Assembly (NCBI GenBank): GCA_014695295.1
Contig: JACJNY010000025.1
Span: 243,833-307,832, forward strand
Direction of reading: 5' to 3'
DNA length: 64,000 bases
Source of the DNA: Microcoleus sp. FACHB-61
GTDB lineage: Bacteria > Cyanobacteriota > Cyanobacteriia > Cyanobacteriales > Microcoleaceae
Under the pieces are notes generated by a model. It saw only the letters and a list, made by a program, of their open reading frames with translations, was not told the origin of the DNA and did not search any database. This document shows, one piece after another, positions 28,370 through 37,680 of the stretch; the stretch's first letter is position 1, and each line of letters opens with the position of its first letter. The position numbers and the translations under genes are program-made.

Positions 28370-28434
28370 AGAAACCGGGTTTTTTACGAAAATACTCCGC
28401 TCCAACCAGCAGATTCGGTAAAAACCCGGTTTCT
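28370..28434. repeat. Palindromic dispersed repeat, second copy of the 3551-3618 family
   Basis: AGAAACCGGGTTTTTT at the left, the shared word GCAGATTCGGTAAAAA, and ACCCGGTTTCT at the right. It lies 134 bp before the NACHT gene start. The rest of the 28201-28567 spacer shows no gene. Confidence 0.8.
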
Positions 28435-28567
28435 TTGTGGGATCGCGTAAATCCTGTTAACATAAAAATAGAGCAGTTTGCGATCGCCCGCAGCGCATTT
28501 CAGGGACACAGCCTACCGATTCGAGATTTGAGCATTACTTCCACGGAAAAACAGGAAAGCCTAAATC

Positions 28568-31500
28568 ATGTTAATTAGTCTCGACTTAGTTATCAGCCTC
28601 CTGACAGCCATTCCCCTCGGCACTATCAAAGACAAGTTTCAGCGCAACGAAACAGTTATCAAATTATTAAAAAGATTTAACCTCGACCCCGATGCTCCGC
28701 CCGCAGATTTTAGCGGAGTTTATGTTTATACTTTAGTAGAATACGGCGCTGGCAAACCCAAGCAGATTTTAGAACTGTTTCGCCAGAAAGAGATTGAATC
28801 AGCATTTCGCAAAGCCTTCGAGTCCGATAGCCCAGCCATTTTAATTAAAGCAGGCGATGACTATCTGAATGAGAGTGCTTTAGGCAAAGAAATTCGAGAT
28901 TTAGGCATTGACCCCCGACGGGAATTCATGGCATTTGCCGCCGTGTTTATGGAAGTAGCAAAGCGGACGCGGACGCTGGGAGATGTGATGATGGGAAATG
29001 CGATCGCCTCTTTGCAAAAACGCCTATCTATGGTAATGGATCGCATCGAACGCCTTCCCACGCTGGAAGGAATTCGCACCGAATTTGCGCGGTTGGAAGC
29101 CGAAGATTATCCCGCACTTCCCGCCGCAGCATCAACTAATATTCAAAAGTCTCAAGCTTTTATTTTATCACAACAAGTTCGCGGGTGGTTTGAAACATTA
29201 AGTTATAAGTTTGAAACCTATCAAATCTCGGAAGATAACTATTTTGAATGGATTATCAATGTTCCTGTCAGACGCAATCGGTACGATCGCATTTTAGTGC
29301 GCGGAATTGCCGGAGAAGCCGGACTCAGGGATATCTCAGCCTTGCGCGAGTCTGTGGAAAAACAGCGCACTGATGAAGGCTGGTTAGTCACGGCCCGCCG
29401 CATCAGCCGCGCCGCGCGGGATGAGGTAGAGAAAGCCGACAATCGTAATTTGGCTTGCTATACCTTCGATGAATTACTCGACCAAGATGCCGATTTTACC
29501 GCTTATCTGGATTGGCTAGAAACAGAAATAACCAGCCGAGAAATTGATACCAAATATGTGCCGCTAGCCTGTACGAAAGAAGAAATTGACCCCGATACTC
29601 ACCGCAAGATAGGCGTGAGTCATTATGACGGGCGAGATGGCTGGATTGAAGGTTATATTGACCTCTGGTTGAATGACCCAGTAAAAGAACATATTTCAGT
29701 TTTAGGAGAATTTGGGACGGGGAAAAGTTGGTTTGCGATGCACTATGCTTGGATGGCGCTGCAACGCTACCGAGATGCTCAAAAGCGCGGTTTAGAACGT
29801 CCGCGTTTGCCGTTAGTAATTCCTTTGCGAGATTACGCCAAAGCAGTTAGTGTCGAGTCGCTATTTTCCGAGTTTTTCTTTCGCAAGCACGAGATACCTT
29901 TGGCGGGTTATTCGGCATTTGAACAACTCAATCGCATGGGTAAATTTCTGCTGATTTTCGATGGTTTTGATGAAATGGCCGCCAAGTGCGATCGGCAAGA
30001 AACCATCAACAACTTCTGGGAACTAGCAAAAACCGTCGTTCCCGGCGCAAAAGTCATCCTCACTTGCCGTACCGAACACTTTCCTGAAGGCAAGGAAGGA
30101 CGGGCATTGTTCAATGCAGAACTGCAAGCATCAACAACCATTTTAACAGGCGAAACTCCCCAATTTGAAGTCTTAGAATTAGAGAAATTTAACGACGAGC
30201 AAATTCGGCAAGCGCTGTCATTTCAAACAGAAGCGGCGACTGTAGAAAAAGTGATGGGAAACCCGCAGTTATTGGATTTAGCGCGTCGCCCTGTGATGAC
30301 CGAGTTAATTTTGGAAGCATTGCCCGATATTGAAGCTGGAAAACCAGTAGATATGTCGCGGATTTATCTGTATGCGGTGCGGCGGAAGATAGAGAGAGAT
30401 ATCAAAGCAGAACGTACTTTTACTTCTGTAGCAGATAAGCTTTACTTTTTGTGCGAACTGTCTTGGGAAATGCTGTCTACCGACCAAATGAGCCTGAATT
30501 ATCGCGGTTTTCCCGATCGCATTCGCAGCTTGTTTGGTGCGCTCGTGCAAGAGGAAAAAGACTTAGACCACTGGCACTACGACATGATGGGTCAAACTAT
30601 GCTAATCCGCAATGCAGATGGCGATTATACTCCGGCGCATCGTTCGTTATTAGAGTTTTTTGTCGCTTATAAGTTTGCAGCGGAATTGGGAGTTTTGGCG
30701 GCAGATTTTACCGAATTAGTTGCGCCGGAACAGTCTTGTTTAGATGCTAATGCAGCGCCTCAAAAATACACTTGGTCTAATTATTGTCGGCTTCAGGCCC
30801 AGAAGAGAAATAACAACGAACTTATCGCGCCTTTGAAAGGATTTGTTGCTGAAAATTTAAGTGAACTTAGCCACAGTTTCGGACAAGCGCCACTGACGAA
30901 GGCTGTGATGGATTTGTTGTTGCCGATGGTTTCAGAAACCGGGGTTTTGCCTCTTCTAGAAATTCTGGAAGCAACGCGAGGCCAAACAGAAAGCGAGGTG
31001 GGTTATGTGGGAGGGAATGCGGCGACGCTGTTGTTAAAAAAGGACAAGACTGCTTTAGAAGGTAAAGACCTCTCTAGTGCCGTTATTTTAGGTGCTGATT
31101 TTACAAATGCGACGCTGCGCCACGTCAATTTGGCTGAAGCGAATTTGGCTAATTCTGCTTTTACTAAAATCTTCGGTAGCGTTCGCTCAGTAATATTTAG
31201 TCCTGATGGAAAACTGTTAGCTACAGGTGATAGTGATGGCGTAGTTCGCTTGTGGGAAGCTAGCAGTGGCAGAGAAATATTGACCTGTAAAGGACATACC
31301 AACGTGGTGGAGTCTGTCGCCTTCAGTCCTGATGGTGAGATACTTGCTAGCGGGAGTTATGAAAATACAATCAAGTTATGGGATGTCAAGACTGGTGAAT
31401 GTTTAAAAGTTTTGCAGGGACATACCGAATCAGTAATGTCAGTCACTTTCAATCCTGAGGGAAATATACTCGCTAGTGGGAGTTTCGATCGCACGGTAAG

Positions 31501-33028
31501 GTTATGGAATATCCACACGGGTGAATGTCTCCAAACTTTGCAGGGTCATACTAAAGTCGTGTTTTCAGCGGCTTTCCATGCTGCTGGTGACATACTTGCT
31601 AGTGGAAGTGGCGACAAAACAGTGAGGCTGTGGAATGTCGGTACTGGTGAATGTCTCAAAACTTTGCAGGGTCATACTAAAAACGTGTTTTCAGTTGCTT
31701 TTGATTCTGCTGGTGAAATACTTGCTAGTGGAAGCGCCGACAAAACAGTGAGGCTGTGGAATATCGGTAGCGGTGAATGTCTCAAAACTTTGGAGGGACA
31801 TTTGGATCAAGTACGGTCGATCGCCTTTAGTCCTTCCGGCGAAATACTCGCAAGTGGAAGTTTCGATCAAACAGCGAAACTGTGGGATATCCGCACTGGT
31901 GAATGCTTGAATACTTTGCAAGCGCATTGTAATCAAGTAGGGTCAGTGGCTTTCCATCCTGCTGGTGAAATACTTGTTAGCGGTAGTTATGACCAAACAC
32001 TGAGGCTGTGGGCTATTAACAGCGGTGAATGCTTGAATACGCTGCAAGGGCATAGCACTCAAGTAAGGTCAGTAGCCTTTAGTCCAAACGGTGAAATTCT
32101 TGCCAGCGGCGATGACGAACAAACAGTCAGGCTGTGGGATGTCAACACTGGTGAATGCCTCCAAATCTTGCAGGGACATCTCGATCGGGTACATTTAGTT
32201 GCCTTCCATCCAAACGGTGAAATACTTGCTAGCGGAAGTTATGACCAAACGCTGAGGCTGTGGGATGCCAAAACTGGTGAATGCCTCCATATTTTGCCAG
32301 AGAATGGAAAAGAAGTACGGTCGATCGCCTTTAGTCCTTCGGGTGAAATACTTGCCAGTGGTAGTCATGACCAAACGGTCAGGCTGTGGGATATCCGCAG
32401 TGGTGAATGCCTCAAAACCGGGCAAGGGCATAACAGTTCATTATACTCGGTTGCCTTTAGCCCTTTGGGCGAGATATTTGCCACTACAGGTTATGACGGA
32501 ACGGTGAGGCTGTGGGATATCCATACTGGTGAATGCCTCCAAATCTTGCAGGGGCATACCGGTTGGGCACGCGCGATCGCCTTTAGCCAGAACGGTGAAA
32601 TACTTGCCAGTGGAAGTATCGATCAAACAGTCAGACTATGGGATATCAACAGCGGTGAATGCCTCAATATTTTTTACGGGCATACTGATTGGATACGTTC
32701 AGTGGCCTTTAGTTATTCGGGTGAGTTAGTTGCTAGTGGAAGTGTCGATAAAACGGTAAGATTATGGAATATTCGTACAGGTGAATGTCTAAAAGTTTTG
32801 CAATGTCATACCAGTAGAATTAACTCATTTACCTTCAATTATGATGGTAAATTGATTGCTACTTGCAGTCGGGATGGCACAATTATGATTTGGGAGGTTG
32901 AGACCGGTGAGTGCCTCAAAATACTCAAAAGTGACAGACCTTATGAAAACATGAATATTGCAGGAGTTACGGGTTTAACGGAAGTTGAAAAAGCCACGCT
33001 CAAAGCTTTAGGGGCTGTTGAAAATTAA
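28568..33028 (+). CDS. NACHT-type STAND NTPase with pentapeptide and 14 WD40 repeats
   Basis: 1486 residues. The N-terminal part (about 1-180) is helical and unrecognised. Residues about 195-310 resemble a restriction-endonuclease-like fold (YFEWIINVPVRRNRYDRILV, ...EGWLVTARRI) without an obvious full catalytic set. The NACHT NTPase follows with Walker A GEFGTGKS (380-387) and Walker B LLIFDGFDEM (Asp465), then CRTEHF and a helical domain. A short pentapeptide stretch (VILGADFTNATLRHVNLAEA, about 835-860) precedes 14 WD40 repeats of exactly 42 residues (869-1456). This is the plan of NLR-like sensor proteins, some of which give phage defence by detecting a ligand through the repeat domain. 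Here ligand and output are unknown. It is a single gene. Confidence 0.9.
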   Translation: MLISLDLVISLLTAIPLGTIKDKFQRNETVIKLLKRFNLDPDAPPADFSGVYVYTLVEYGAGKPKQILELFRQKEIESAFRKAFESDSPAILIKAGDDYLNESALGKEIRDLGIDPRREFMAFAAVFMEVAKRTRTLGDVMMGNAIASLQKRLSMVMDRIERLPTLEGIRTEFARLEAEDYPALPAAASTNIQKSQAFILSQQVRGWFETLSYKFETYQISEDNYFEWIINVPVRRNRYDRILVRGIAGEAGLRDISALRESVEKQRTDEGWLVTARRISRAARDEVEKADNRNLACYTFDELLDQDADFTAYLDWLETEITSREIDTKYVPLACTKEEIDPDTHRKIGVSHYDGRDGWIEGYIDLWLNDPVKEHISVLGEFGTGKSWFAMHYAWMALQRYRDAQKRGLERPRLPLVIPLRDYAKAVSVESLFSEFFFRKHEIPLAGYSAFEQLNRMGKFLLIFDGFDEMAAKCDRQETINNFWELAKTVVPGAKVILTCRTEHFPEGKEGRALFNAELQASTTILTGETPQFEVLELEKFNDEQIRQALSFQTEAATVEKVMGNPQLLDLARRPVMTELILEALPDIEAGKPVDMSRIYLYAVRRKIERDIKAERTFTSVADKLYFLCELSWEMLSTDQMSLNYRGFPDRIRSLFGALVQEEKDLDHWHYDMMGQTMLIRNADGDYTPAHRSLLEFFVAYKFAAELGVLAADFTELVAPEQSCLDANAAPQKYTWSNYCRLQAQKRNNNELIAPLKGFVAENLSELSHSFGQAPLTKAVMDLLLPMVSETGVLPLLEILEATRGQTESEVGYVGGNAATLLLKKDKTALEGKDLSSAVILGADFTNATLRHVNLAEANLANSAFTKIFGSVRSVIFSPDGKLLATGDSDGVVRLWEASSGREILTCKGHTNVVESVAFSPDGEILASGSYENTIKLWDVKTGECLKVLQGHTESVMSVTFNPEGNILASGSFDRTVRLWNIHTGECLQTLQGHTKVVFSAAFHAAGDILASGSGDKTVRLWNVGTGECLKTLQGHTKNVFSVAFDSAGEILASGSADKTVRLWNIGSGECLKTLEGHLDQVRSIAFSPSGEILASGSFDQTAKLWDIRTGECLNTLQAHCNQVGSVAFHPAGEILVSGSYDQTLRLWAINSGECLNTLQGHSTQVRSVAFSPNGEILASGDDEQTVRLWDVNTGECLQILQGHLDRVHLVAFHPNGEILASGSYDQTLRLWDAKTGECLHILPENGKEVRSIAFSPSGEILASGSHDQTVRLWDIRSGECLKTGQGHNSSLYSVAFSPLGEIFATTGYDGTVRLWDIHTGECLQILQGHTGWARAIAFSQNGEILASGSIDQTVRLWDINSGECLNIFYGHTDWIRSVAFSYSGELVASGSVDKTVRLWNIRTGECLKVLQCHTSRINSFTFNYDGKLIATCSRDGTIMIWEVETGECLKILKSDRPYENMNIAGVTGLTEVEKATLKALGAVEN
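31172..32935 (+). repeat. Fourteen tandem 126-bp coding repeats (WD40 units)
   Basis: Each unit encodes 42 residues ending in GH or similar, with core ILASGS.D.TVRLWD...TGECL. Units have identical length, and long stretches of DNA are nearly the same (for example CTTGCTAGTGGAAG and GAGGCTGTGGAATATC). Such regularity indicates recent amplification or homogenisation by recombination. Confidence 0.93.
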
Positions 33029-33084
33029 TCACGATCGCAAACATCAATCCTGCGTTTCATCTGAATTGATATTACCCACAGTCA

Positions 33085-33185
33085 GGACACGATAATGTCG
33101 TTTCCCTACAATTAACCGGGCAATGGTTACATCCTAAAAGGCGATAGATTATTTTAGGGTAGGGAAACGGCACGGTGCCGTGTCC
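33085..33185. repeat. Inverted repeat with GGACACG...GTTTCCCTA ends
   Basis: GGACACGATAATGTCGTTTC at the left and GAAACGGCACGGTGCCGTGT at the right form an imperfect inversion of about 26 bp around 50 bp. Related sequences occur in the array at 44883-45028. It sits between the convergent NACHT and ABC genes, where it may end transcription. Confidence 0.8.
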
Positions 33186-33189
33186 TCCG

Positions 33190-34935
33190 TTACTGACTAA
33201 ACTGTTGAGCGTAGTAGCCAGCATATCGATCGCCCTTTTCCAGCAACTCCTCGTGCGTCCCAGATTCCACAATTCTGCCTTTTTCCAACACTAAAATACG
33301 ATCGGCTCTCCGCACAGTAGCCAAGCGGTGCGCGATAATAAACACCGTGCGATCGCGCATCAATCTTTCCAGCGCTTCTTGCACTAAACCTTCGGATTCC
33401 GAATCCAGCGCCGATGTAGCTTCATCCAAAATTAATATTCTGGGAGCGAGCAGAACTGCACGGGCGATCGCAATTCTTTGTTTTTGCCCGCCAGATAAGT
33501 TTACACCCCTTTCTCCTACCCAAGTTTGATAGCCGTCAGGAAACTGACTAATGAATTGATGAGCGTTAGCAATCTCCGCAGCTTTTTGAACATCTTTCAG
33601 TTCATAATAAGATTGACCGAAAGCGATATTTTGAGCAATCGTACCCGAAAAAAGAATAGTTTCCTGCGGTACAATTCCGATTTGCCTGCGCAGAGTATTT
33701 AAGGTGACATCTTGAATATCAATACCGTCAATTAAAATCTGTCCCGCTTGCGGATCGTAAAATCTGGGTAGCAAATTTACTAAAGTAGTTTTACCCGCGC
33801 CGGATGCACCCACGAGAGCAATCATTTCTCCGGGAAGGACCAACAAACTCATGTTTTGCAGAATGGGTGTCTCTGAGTTATAGGCAAAATTAATGTTGCG
33901 ATATTCGACTTTGCCTGTAACATGGGGAAGTTCGATCGCGCCCTGTTTTTCGACTACTGTTGGTTGGATTGCTAATAGTTCAAAAATGCGATCGCTAGAA
34001 GCTTCTCCCTGCTTAAAATCCCCGTAATTAGCAGTTGTAATAGCGATGGGGTCAATTAAAAGTGCCACCCCTGCGATATAACTTATAAATTGAGTACCTG
34101 TGAGATTTCCTTGAGAAATTTGCCAACCTCCCAGGAAAAAGAGCAAAATCACGCTCATCGCTTCCAGAAAGCCAACTACAACGAACTGAAGTGCTTTTAC
34201 TCTTTCTGACAAATACTTAGCGCGGCGGTTTTGTTCTGCTTCTTCTGCAAATCGGGCAATTTCGTAGTCTTCAGCCACAAATGCTTTGATTAAACGAATG
34301 CCGCTGAATACTTCTGTCAACAAAGCGGATAAATCAGAGATGCGATTTTGACTTTGCCGCGAGTAACTTAGCAGTCTTTCGCCAAACCAGCCAATTAAGA
34401 TAGCCATCAGTGGTGCAATAATTAATGCACCCAAGGTTAATTGCCAGTTGAGATAAATCATATATCCCAGAACCGCAATTAGCTGCAAAACACAAGGGAT
34501 AAACTGATGAAAAAATTTATTTACGACTTCGCCAATGCGGTCAATATCTTCTGTGAGGCGGTAGGATAGGTCTCCGGTTTTGGCAGTTTCAAAGTAGCCG
34601 AGATTAAGGCTTTGAAGGTGTGCATAAACTTTTTTGCGGATTTCTAAAGCAATAGTCAAAGCTGCTTTTGCCATCAGCGTATCTTGACCGTACTGGGCTG
34701 TACCGCGAATTAGAAATATAATGGCGCTGAGTGCAGCAATTTGAGCGAAGCCTTGTAAATCTCCTTTACCTATAAATTTGGCTGTTTCGCCAACTAGCCA
34801 CGCTATAATCGGCCAAAATATGGTAAATACTACGGTACAAGCTAATGCTTTACCGATGGTTTGTTTTTGTGGACGGAGGTAGGGTAAGATTTGCCAATAA
34901 GTCGATCGAGTTTTCAAGATATTTTGCCCTCGCAA
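33190..34935 (-). CDS. ABC transporter, fused membrane and ATPase domains (MsbA/exporter type)
   Basis: 581 residues, a half-transporter that should work as a homodimer. Six membrane helices (about 25-310) form the exporter core. The nucleotide-binding domain has Walker A GASGAGKTT (about 378), Q-loop QETILFS, signature LSGGQKQRIAIARA, Walker B ILILDEATSALD and switch IAHRLATV. This is the type used for lipid, drug or peptide export; the substrate cannot be told from sequence. It is transcribed alone towards the NACHT gene. The spacer upstream holds a palindromic element at 34976. Confidence 0.92.
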   Translation of the reverse strand: MRGQNILKTRSTYWQILPYLRPQKQTIGKALACTVVFTIFWPIIAWLVGETAKFIGKGDLQGFAQIAALSAIIFLIRGTAQYGQDTLMAKAALTIALEIRKKVYAHLQSLNLGYFETAKTGDLSYRLTEDIDRIGEVVNKFFHQFIPCVLQLIAVLGYMIYLNWQLTLGALIIAPLMAILIGWFGERLLSYSRQSQNRISDLSALLTEVFSGIRLIKAFVAEDYEIARFAEEAEQNRRAKYLSERVKALQFVVVGFLEAMSVILLFFLGGWQISQGNLTGTQFISYIAGVALLIDPIAITTANYGDFKQGEASSDRIFELLAIQPTVVEKQGAIELPHVTGKVEYRNINFAYNSETPILQNMSLLVLPGEMIALVGASGAGKTTLVNLLPRFYDPQAGQILIDGIDIQDVTLNTLRRQIGIVPQETILFSGTIAQNIAFGQSYYELKDVQKAAEIANAHQFISQFPDGYQTWVGERGVNLSGGQKQRIAIARAVLLAPRILILDEATSALDSESEGLVQEALERLMRDRTVFIIAHRLATVRRADRILVLEKGRIVESGTHEELLEKGDRYAGYYAQQFSQ

Positions 34936-34975
34936 ATTCTGTTTTTGGGGATCTCTGCAAGAATATTCAAACTTC

Positions 34976-35057
34976 GATCCCCCCTAACCCCCCTTAATAA
35001 GGGGAGAACAAGATTATTATTCCAAGTCCCCCTTTTGAAGGGGGATTTAGGGGGATC
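34976..35057. repeat. Free copy of the GATCCCCC-type palindromic element
   Basis: GATCCCCCCTAACCCCCCTT and AAGGGGGATTTAGGGGGATC form the ends, with AATAAGGGG and CCCCCTTTTG inside. It is 82 bp in an intergenic region, and the ends match the element inside hsdR. Beyond it, at about 35134-35178, lies CCCCCAGATTCATCCGTGGGG, possibly the end of a lost IS200/IS605-type element. Confidence 0.85.
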
Positions 35058-35225
35058 TCTGCGTAAGTCATAGAGATATCTGAGCCAGAATATGATAACA
35101 GCGATCGGACAAATCTCAACAATCATTCTTCACCGAAAGCATCCGGGATACAAAGCCCCCAGATTCATCCGTGGGGTTAATTGTCCAATTCTTCAATTCT
35201 TTAATCTAAAATCTAAAATCTAAAA

Positions 35226-35732
35226 TCATTCTTGAGCGTCTGCATGAGTCGCCTGCACCTTAGCCCCTGCGACAACTGCACCCCGAAAGGCGGCTGACTG
35301 TCCGGGTGCAAGAGTAACTGGTTCAGCGTAGATAAATCCGTTGTCAATTAAATTGCCTGACTCGTCCAAAACTTCATAATTGACTTTGACATTCTTGATT
35401 GTTTTGCAGCCTTGATTAAGCACTTGACCGCTGAAAAAGTTGCCGTCATAGTTAGCCGCCGCAATTGACACTTTCGCAGCGATGTTGGAACCGGGAATGC
35501 AAGTTTGGGCAGTTCCCGAAGCTGGCTGTTTCTCGCACAACTTGCCCAAGTCTACTGTTTGGCCGTCGGGGGTTTTGATGTAGCAAAACGGCTCGTCAAC
35601 TGGCGAATTTTGAGCAAGTGTATTTGTAAAGTCTGTCAGCAAAGGGCGAGCCGATATCGGCGACATTAGCAAACTAGATAAAGCTAGTGTTAAAGGTAAA
35701 ATAATCATGTTTTTGAACAAGAAATTGTACAT
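35226..35732 (-). CDS. Secreted FxLYD-like domain protein
   Basis: 168 residues, with a start at 35732 or at the internal Met at 35708. A signal peptide is clear: MIILPLTLALSSLLMSPISA with cleavage near ARP. The mature part has four cysteines (FCYI, LCEK, TCIP, QGCK). The C-terminal beta-sandwich pattern GNFFSGQVLNQGCKTIKNVK followed by VLDESGNLIDNG and VTLAPGQSAAF is typical of FxLYD-type periplasmic domains. Role unknown; probably periplasmic. No operon partner. Confidence 0.75.
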   Translation of the reverse strand: MYNFLFKNMIILPLTLALSSLLMSPISARPLLTDFTNTLAQNSPVDEPFCYIKTPDGQTVDLGKLCEKQPASGTAQTCIPGSNIAAKVSIAAANYDGNFFSGQVLNQGCKTIKNVKVNYEVLDESGNLIDNGFIYAEPVTLAPGQSAAFRGAVVAGAKVQATHADAQE

Positions 35733-35888
35733 GATAATTCACATGATTTTTACGTTTGCATATCTCTATGTATGGTGCACCTTACGAGTAATTTAAATTT
35801 TCGGGCGGGCTAGAAGCCCACCCCACAAGAATTAGATGCACGGGCTAGGAGCAACGGCAAACAAGAATTAGATACGCACGTTACGAGA

Positions 35889-37592
35889 TTATCTAATACT
35901 CGGCTTCCTATTCCTAAGATTCTGCGCTCCGGGCACTTTTCGGCTCGGACGGCGATTGTTCAAACTGCTCGCAGTTCGAGCATTCAAAGCATCAGCCGAA
36001 GCTATCAAACCCAAATCTTGTAAAATTTCAAAAGCCGCCCTTTGTCCAGTTTCGCAACCGCCTTCCATGTAACCTTGATTTTCCAGCGAAGTGTGTTCCC
36101 CGGCAAAATATAAATTGCCAACTCGTTCGCCTTCAACGCCGTACATTTGCGTCCACTGTCCGACTAAATAGCAGGAATAAGAACCTTTGAAAAAGCGTTC
36201 TCCCGGCCAATAAGCTCGTACAGCTTTGCCCGTTCGCAAATTTCTCACTCCGGGAAAAACTCTTTCAAATTGGTTCAAAAATCTTTGGGCTTGGTCTTCT
36301 GGAGTTCCGGCACCGATCGACAAACCCTGCTTTCCTCCTGTATAATTAGTGATCAAACCGTTAGGAGTAGGAGCAAAAGGCGTAGCTTCCCAGGTATTCT
36401 GGAATCCTAAATCGCTATAAACAGAAGCAGTCGATCGATAAGTTTCTCGCCAAATGCGGCTGCGGTAGCCAGTAATCAGCTTAGAATTAGTACCGTAACC
36501 CAATTGCTCGATCGCCCTGCGCTTTGGTTGGGGCAAAGGTACGTTAATTCTAACGTCTCGCAGAGTGCTGAACGGCAAAGTTAACAAAACTCGCTCGTAA
36601 GTGCGCTCGAAGGCGTTTTGTCCCGATCGCAAATTTACCCGATAGCGGCCATCCGGCAAAAGAGTAATCGCTTCCAAAACCGTCCCCGCCTCGATCGAAC
36701 CAGACAATTGACCTGCCAAACGGTTGATAATTTGACTGTTGCCGCCGTCAATTTGATAGCGCTCATCGCTGTTGCCGTACAATTCAAAACTGCCAGCTTC
36801 AGAACCGATTAAAAACAGGAGATTTAACGCCGACTGTTCTTCAGGATCTCGACCGTATTCCACCGTATAAGCAATGCGGAGTAACTGCCGGAGAATCGTG
36901 CTAATCTCGGCTTGGTCTACATATTCAGCGATCGAAAGATTGTCCAATCTTTCCGCTGCTTCCGTAAAATTAAGATAGCTAATTTCATCTCCAATAGCGC
37001 CCAAATCTCTATTAATTTTACTCGCTAGCGGCGCAAAATCTGCGATTAATTGCTCAAGAGAAAAGCGGCGCCCTTGAAAGAAAAAAGTATCCTTCACCAA
37101 TCCACTCTGCACTTGGGCTAAGTCGATCGCCCGCAAACCCAATTCCGTCGCCAGCGAGATTAAATTAGTGTGGCCGGTGTCAATAAATTCTCCCCCCAAC
37201 TCCGCCGGAATTAGCGTTCCAGCCACCTTGGGAATAGTGCGTATCCTCCCCCCCACGCGGTTAGTTGCCTCGATTATATCGGCGCGCACGCCCGCTTGGC
37301 GCAAGCGATAGGCCGCCGTCAAACCCGCAATTCCCGCACCCACAACCAAAATGGGCGATCGTCCGCCCTGTTGAGCAAAAGCTCCCCCTCCATCCCTGGT
37401 AAAAGTCGCAGCAGCGACAGCCCCCGCAGCAGCTAAACCCCCGTGCAGCAAGCGGCGACGAGATAGGCGAGAATTAGGAATGCGATCGGTCAGCATCCCG
37501 AGCAGTTCATCAGCCGGAATGCCCGTTTCCTTTGATTTCTGGGCAATGCTCGCAGCGCGGCGCAGCATTGCCATCAGTGCAGATTTAGCCAT
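35889..37592 (-). CDS. FAD-dependent amine oxidase with Tat-type signal
   Basis: 567 residues from the ATG at 37592, preceded by GTGAGGATG; an upstream extension to 37712 would overlap the divergent gene and is less likely. A twin-arginine-like signal, SRRRLLHGGLAAAGA (44-58), precedes a hydrophobic stretch and AFAQ. The FAD fold begins ILVVGAGIAGLTAAYRL (81-97), and the C-terminal FAD motif is YFAGEHTSLENQGYMEGG. Such flavin monoamine oxidases oxidise amines or amino acids to aldehyde or keto acid, ammonia and hydrogen peroxide. The substrate is unknown; folded export with FAD through Tat is implied. It is divergent from the repeat/PPC protein. Confidence 0.9.
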   Translation of the reverse strand: MAKSALMAMLRRAASIAQKSKETGIPADELLGMLTDRIPNSRLSRRRLLHGGLAAAGAVAAATFTRDGGGAFAQQGGRSPILVVGAGIAGLTAAYRLRQAGVRADIIEATNRVGGRIRTIPKVAGTLIPAELGGEFIDTGHTNLISLATELGLRAIDLAQVQSGLVKDTFFFQGRRFSLEQLIADFAPLASKINRDLGAIGDEISYLNFTEAAERLDNLSIAEYVDQAEISTILRQLLRIAYTVEYGRDPEEQSALNLLFLIGSEAGSFELYGNSDERYQIDGGNSQIINRLAGQLSGSIEAGTVLEAITLLPDGRYRVNLRSGQNAFERTYERVLLTLPFSTLRDVRINVPLPQPKRRAIEQLGYGTNSKLITGYRSRIWRETYRSTASVYSDLGFQNTWEATPFAPTPNGLITNYTGGKQGLSIGAGTPEDQAQRFLNQFERVFPGVRNLRTGKAVRAYWPGERFFKGSYSCYLVGQWTQMYGVEGERVGNLYFAGEHTSLENQGYMEGGCETGQRAAFEILQDLGLIASADALNARTASSLNNRRPSRKVPGAQNLRNRKPSIR

Positions 37593-37680
37593 AATTAAGA
37601 CATCCTCACAAAACTTTGATGTAAACTGGATTCTCGATCGTGCACTTTCCAGACTAAAGTCCAGAGAGATTTTTTTAATA

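Noticed and set aside
31003..32729. Minus and plus ORFs within the WD40 repeats
   Set aside because: Periodic shadow frames of the 126-bp coding repeat.
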